Below are positions 62,401-64,000 of a DNA stretch of 64,000 nt, piece after piece. The notes below the pieces were generated by a model, which made no database searches, was not told where the DNA came from, and saw only the letters and a program-made list of their open reading frames with translations. Every line of letters starts with the position of its first letter. Within the stretch, counting starts at the first letter, position 1. This stretch comes from Parietichytrium sp. I65-24A (taxonomy: Eukaryota > Sar > Bigyra > Thraustochytrida > Thraustochytriidae), in assembly GCA_012862575.1 (NCBI GenBank), contig BLSF01000011.1, positions 1 through 64,000 of the forward strand, read 5' to 3'. A program made the position numbers and the translations under genes.

Positions 62401-63392
62401 GCACGTGGGTTGAGCAAAGCGCGTGTCCTAAGATACCTTAGGCTTGGTTGGAATGAGTTGTAAAGTCACGAGAAGTGTCAGGATTGTCAGGATCTTGAGG
62501 TTGTTCAATTCACAGTCAATCAATCAAAATAAATGTTCAATGGTTGATTGAGATCATTGATTAATTAAGATTGAACTGAAACAAGTTTCACGAGTTACTT
62601 TGGCCAACGTTGACTGTGAAGAATTTGATTGCCCGTAAATGAAGAGTACTGGTACCCCGGTATGGAGAGCTTTGAAGATTGGCAAAGTGTAAAAATGTGC
62701 AAAAAGGGTTGCAGTGACTGCAGTGATTGACTGCAGAAGTTTTTACTAGCTAGCCCGTACTTCGAGACAAGTCGACGCATCGGACGCCGCATGAACCACG
62801 AAAGTGCATGATGTCCCTCTAGCTAGCTAGAGATTCCTGGCAGTGAATTTCTTTTTTGGCATTGGCATCATTGGCGTTTGCATTGGCATTTGCATTCGTG
62901 AATTTACTTTAACCCCAGTTCCTCTGCTCGGCGCCTCTGCTCGTCATGTGTACTTACTATCTGCGCACTGCTTCCGTGGCTTCCATAGCTTCCATAGCTA
63001 CCATAGCCTGAGCTTCCATCTTTAAAAAACCGATCGCTGCGGTCGGCAAGTCACTCGTAACGCCTGCAACGAGTTTGCGCAAGCTTCTTCTCCTTTCTCT
63101 GTCTCTGACCACCCCTGACCTCAGATGGCCACTGCATCGTTTGGATTCTTGATGATTCTTGGATCTGCGTCTGCGAATACGGAGTTCCAAGAGAACTAGG
63201 TTCACCGGTGAGATTTGAGCGAGATAGTTTTGGCTGTAAAGAACCCATCCCGCAAGCGAGCGGGAAGGCGAAAGGCTGCAAGGCAGATGGTCGCTCAGGG
63301 GCGCAGCAGATCGTTGGCGCGGTGAGAGCGATCGGTCCCCGCCTTTTTGTTCTTTTGTTCTTTTGTACCAAAGAGCTCGGTGGTGTTTGGCG
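59434..63392. other. 4 kb gene-free region upstream of telomerase gene
   Basis: Only short ORFs without motifs. Small repeats occur: GAGCGTGCGAGCGACTG units (59450-59530), AATGCCAA units (59624-59695), GAGACGAGAGAC units (59795-59824) and GGCATTGGC.TTTGCATT units (62859-62896). A GGTTCAAATCC at 60650-60660 matches a tRNA B box but has no A box. Confidence 0.5.
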
Positions 63393-64000
63393 ATGGCGGA
63401 TCTTGTCCTGCAGCACTTATTTGGCACGGGAGCGAACGCAAAGCCGCTCGGCAGCGTGGTGCGGAGCATTACGGGCACGTACTTCTCGGCGCCGGCAGAG
63501 CTGAAAGATGTGTTGGTCTTCGACCCTAGCACAGAGCACAAGGTCGTGTACAGCAGACAGGGCGACGCTCCGGTCGAGCTTGCTGATGTCGTAGACCGAT
63601 GCATCGCTCTTGCAGTCGCGGACAGACAGGACAGCAAATACAGACGGAAAAATGTTCTCTCATTGGGCTTTGTCAAAAGCAGAGGTGGCGATTGTGATTT
63701 GACCGTCTCCCAGCGATGCGCGAGCAGTTCCGTGGGTTACCTCAAGAGCCCATTTTGGGCACCCGTGCTCCGCGCTCTCGGAGAGGACGCGTTCGCTGAT
63801 CTGCTGCTCAACCATATCGTGATGGTGAGAGCAGGGCTGTCGTTTGTGCAACTCACGGGACCAATCCTCGCTGGCGAGTTTCGGAGAGCTGGCACGGATA
63901 TGCTGCAGACTGGAAGGAAGTCCAGTGCGGTGCAGTATCTAAGAAATGGCCGACCGGATCGCGTTGACAGAGCGAAAATGTTTTACTCGTCCCACTTCAA
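63393..64000 (+). CDS. TERT: Telomerase reverse transcriptase, N-terminal part (3' partial)
   Basis: The frame starts at ATG 63393 (MADLVLQHLF) and is open to the window edge, giving 202 residues. It matches the N-terminal half of TERT, before the reverse transcriptase motifs: RRKNVLSLGF (about 91-100; TERTs have a NVLxxGF/Y block here), then AFADLLLNHIVMVRAGLSFV and QLTGPILAG (about 140-168), then RVDRAKMFYSSHF near the edge, which agrees with the conserved R...FY motif before the T motif. The N-terminal TEN and RNA-binding regions hold the telomeric primer and the telomerase RNA. No intron is seen so far. Downstream sequence with the T and RT motifs would confirm it. Confidence 0.78.
   Translation, partial: MADLVLQHLFGTGANAKPLGSVVRSITGTYFSAPAELKDVLVFDPSTEHKVVYSRQGDAPVELADVVDRCIALAVADRQDSKYRRKNVLSLGFVKSRGGDCDLTVSQRCASSSVGYLKSPFWAPVLRALGEDAFADLLLNHIVMVRAGLSFVQLTGPILAGEFRRAGTDMLQTGRKSSAVQYLRNGRPDRVDRAKMFYSSHF

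Noticed and set aside
63393-64000. Reading the right-edge ORF as a retroelement reverse transcriptase
   Set aside because: The visible part matches the N-terminal blocks of cellular telomerase, which retroelements lack, and there are no repeats or other element parts around it.
1-64000. Bacterial, organellar or viral origin of the window
   Set aside because: Spliced genes, condensin, Rab1, axonemal dynein and telomerase show a nuclear eukaryotic chromosome.

Overview
The window is nuclear DNA of an intron-poor, flagellated protist. Most genes are single long ORFs. The few introns seen are short (about 95-160 bp) and of GT-AG type: five in a palmitoyltransferase gene, and one each in a DNAJB, a UBE2G-type E2 and an unknown acidic protein gene. 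An inner-arm dynein p28 light chain argues for motile cilia. Plant-like families (RHL1, PRHA/HAT3.1-type PHD protein, DGS1/NCA2, 3R-MYB) and an aspartate kinase argue against an animal or fungus. A stramenopile such as a thraustochytrid fits best; this is inference from gene content, not from a marker gene.

Layout. Positions 1-5.9 kb: the tail of an unknown gene, one small secreted-protein ORF and gene-poor DNA with a family of diverged repeats. 5.9-8.2 kb: a convergent pair of unknown proteins (EF-hand/WH2-like/polyproline; Ser-rich with SEP motifs). 11.5-18.2 kb: condensin CAP-G convergent with a giant DUF4476-vWA-multispanning membrane protein. 19.7-22.6 kb: a DHYC palmitoyltransferase convergent with DNAJB. 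23.6-29.7 kb: dynein p28, an ARM-repeat protein and a 3R-MYB factor. 29.7-36.5 kb: gene-poor, rich in microsatellites. 36.5-41.1 kb: an acidic unknown protein, a PHD protein and Rab1. 42-45.1 kb: a UBE2G-type E2 preceded by a nearly identical copy of its promoter and first exon, joined at an N, then a CINP-like gene. 46-51.9 kb: NCA2/DGS1, a Siw14/OCA-like phosphatase lacking its P-loop arginine, and aspartate kinase fused to a degenerate decarboxylase-like tail. 53.7-58.2 kb: an RHL1-like topoisomerase VI accessory protein and a membrane-anchored zinc-finger/pseudokinase/RING protein. 63.4 kb to the end: the start of telomerase reverse transcriptase.

Genes are mostly in convergent pairs with 100-525 bp between stop codons. 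The long 5' flanks hold GATT/GATC, GAGT, GATG, GGAA, CCAA or CT/GA microsatellites, often close to the start codon. The genes are housekeeping (chromosome structure, trafficking, ubiquitin, amino-acid synthesis, transcription, cilia) and do not form one pathway. The main novelties are protein architectures: the zinc-finger/pseudokinase/RING protein, the DUF4476-vWA membrane protein, the kinase-decarboxylase fusion and the zinc-poor DHYC enzyme. No convincing tRNA, rRNA, CRISPR array or intact mobile element was found.
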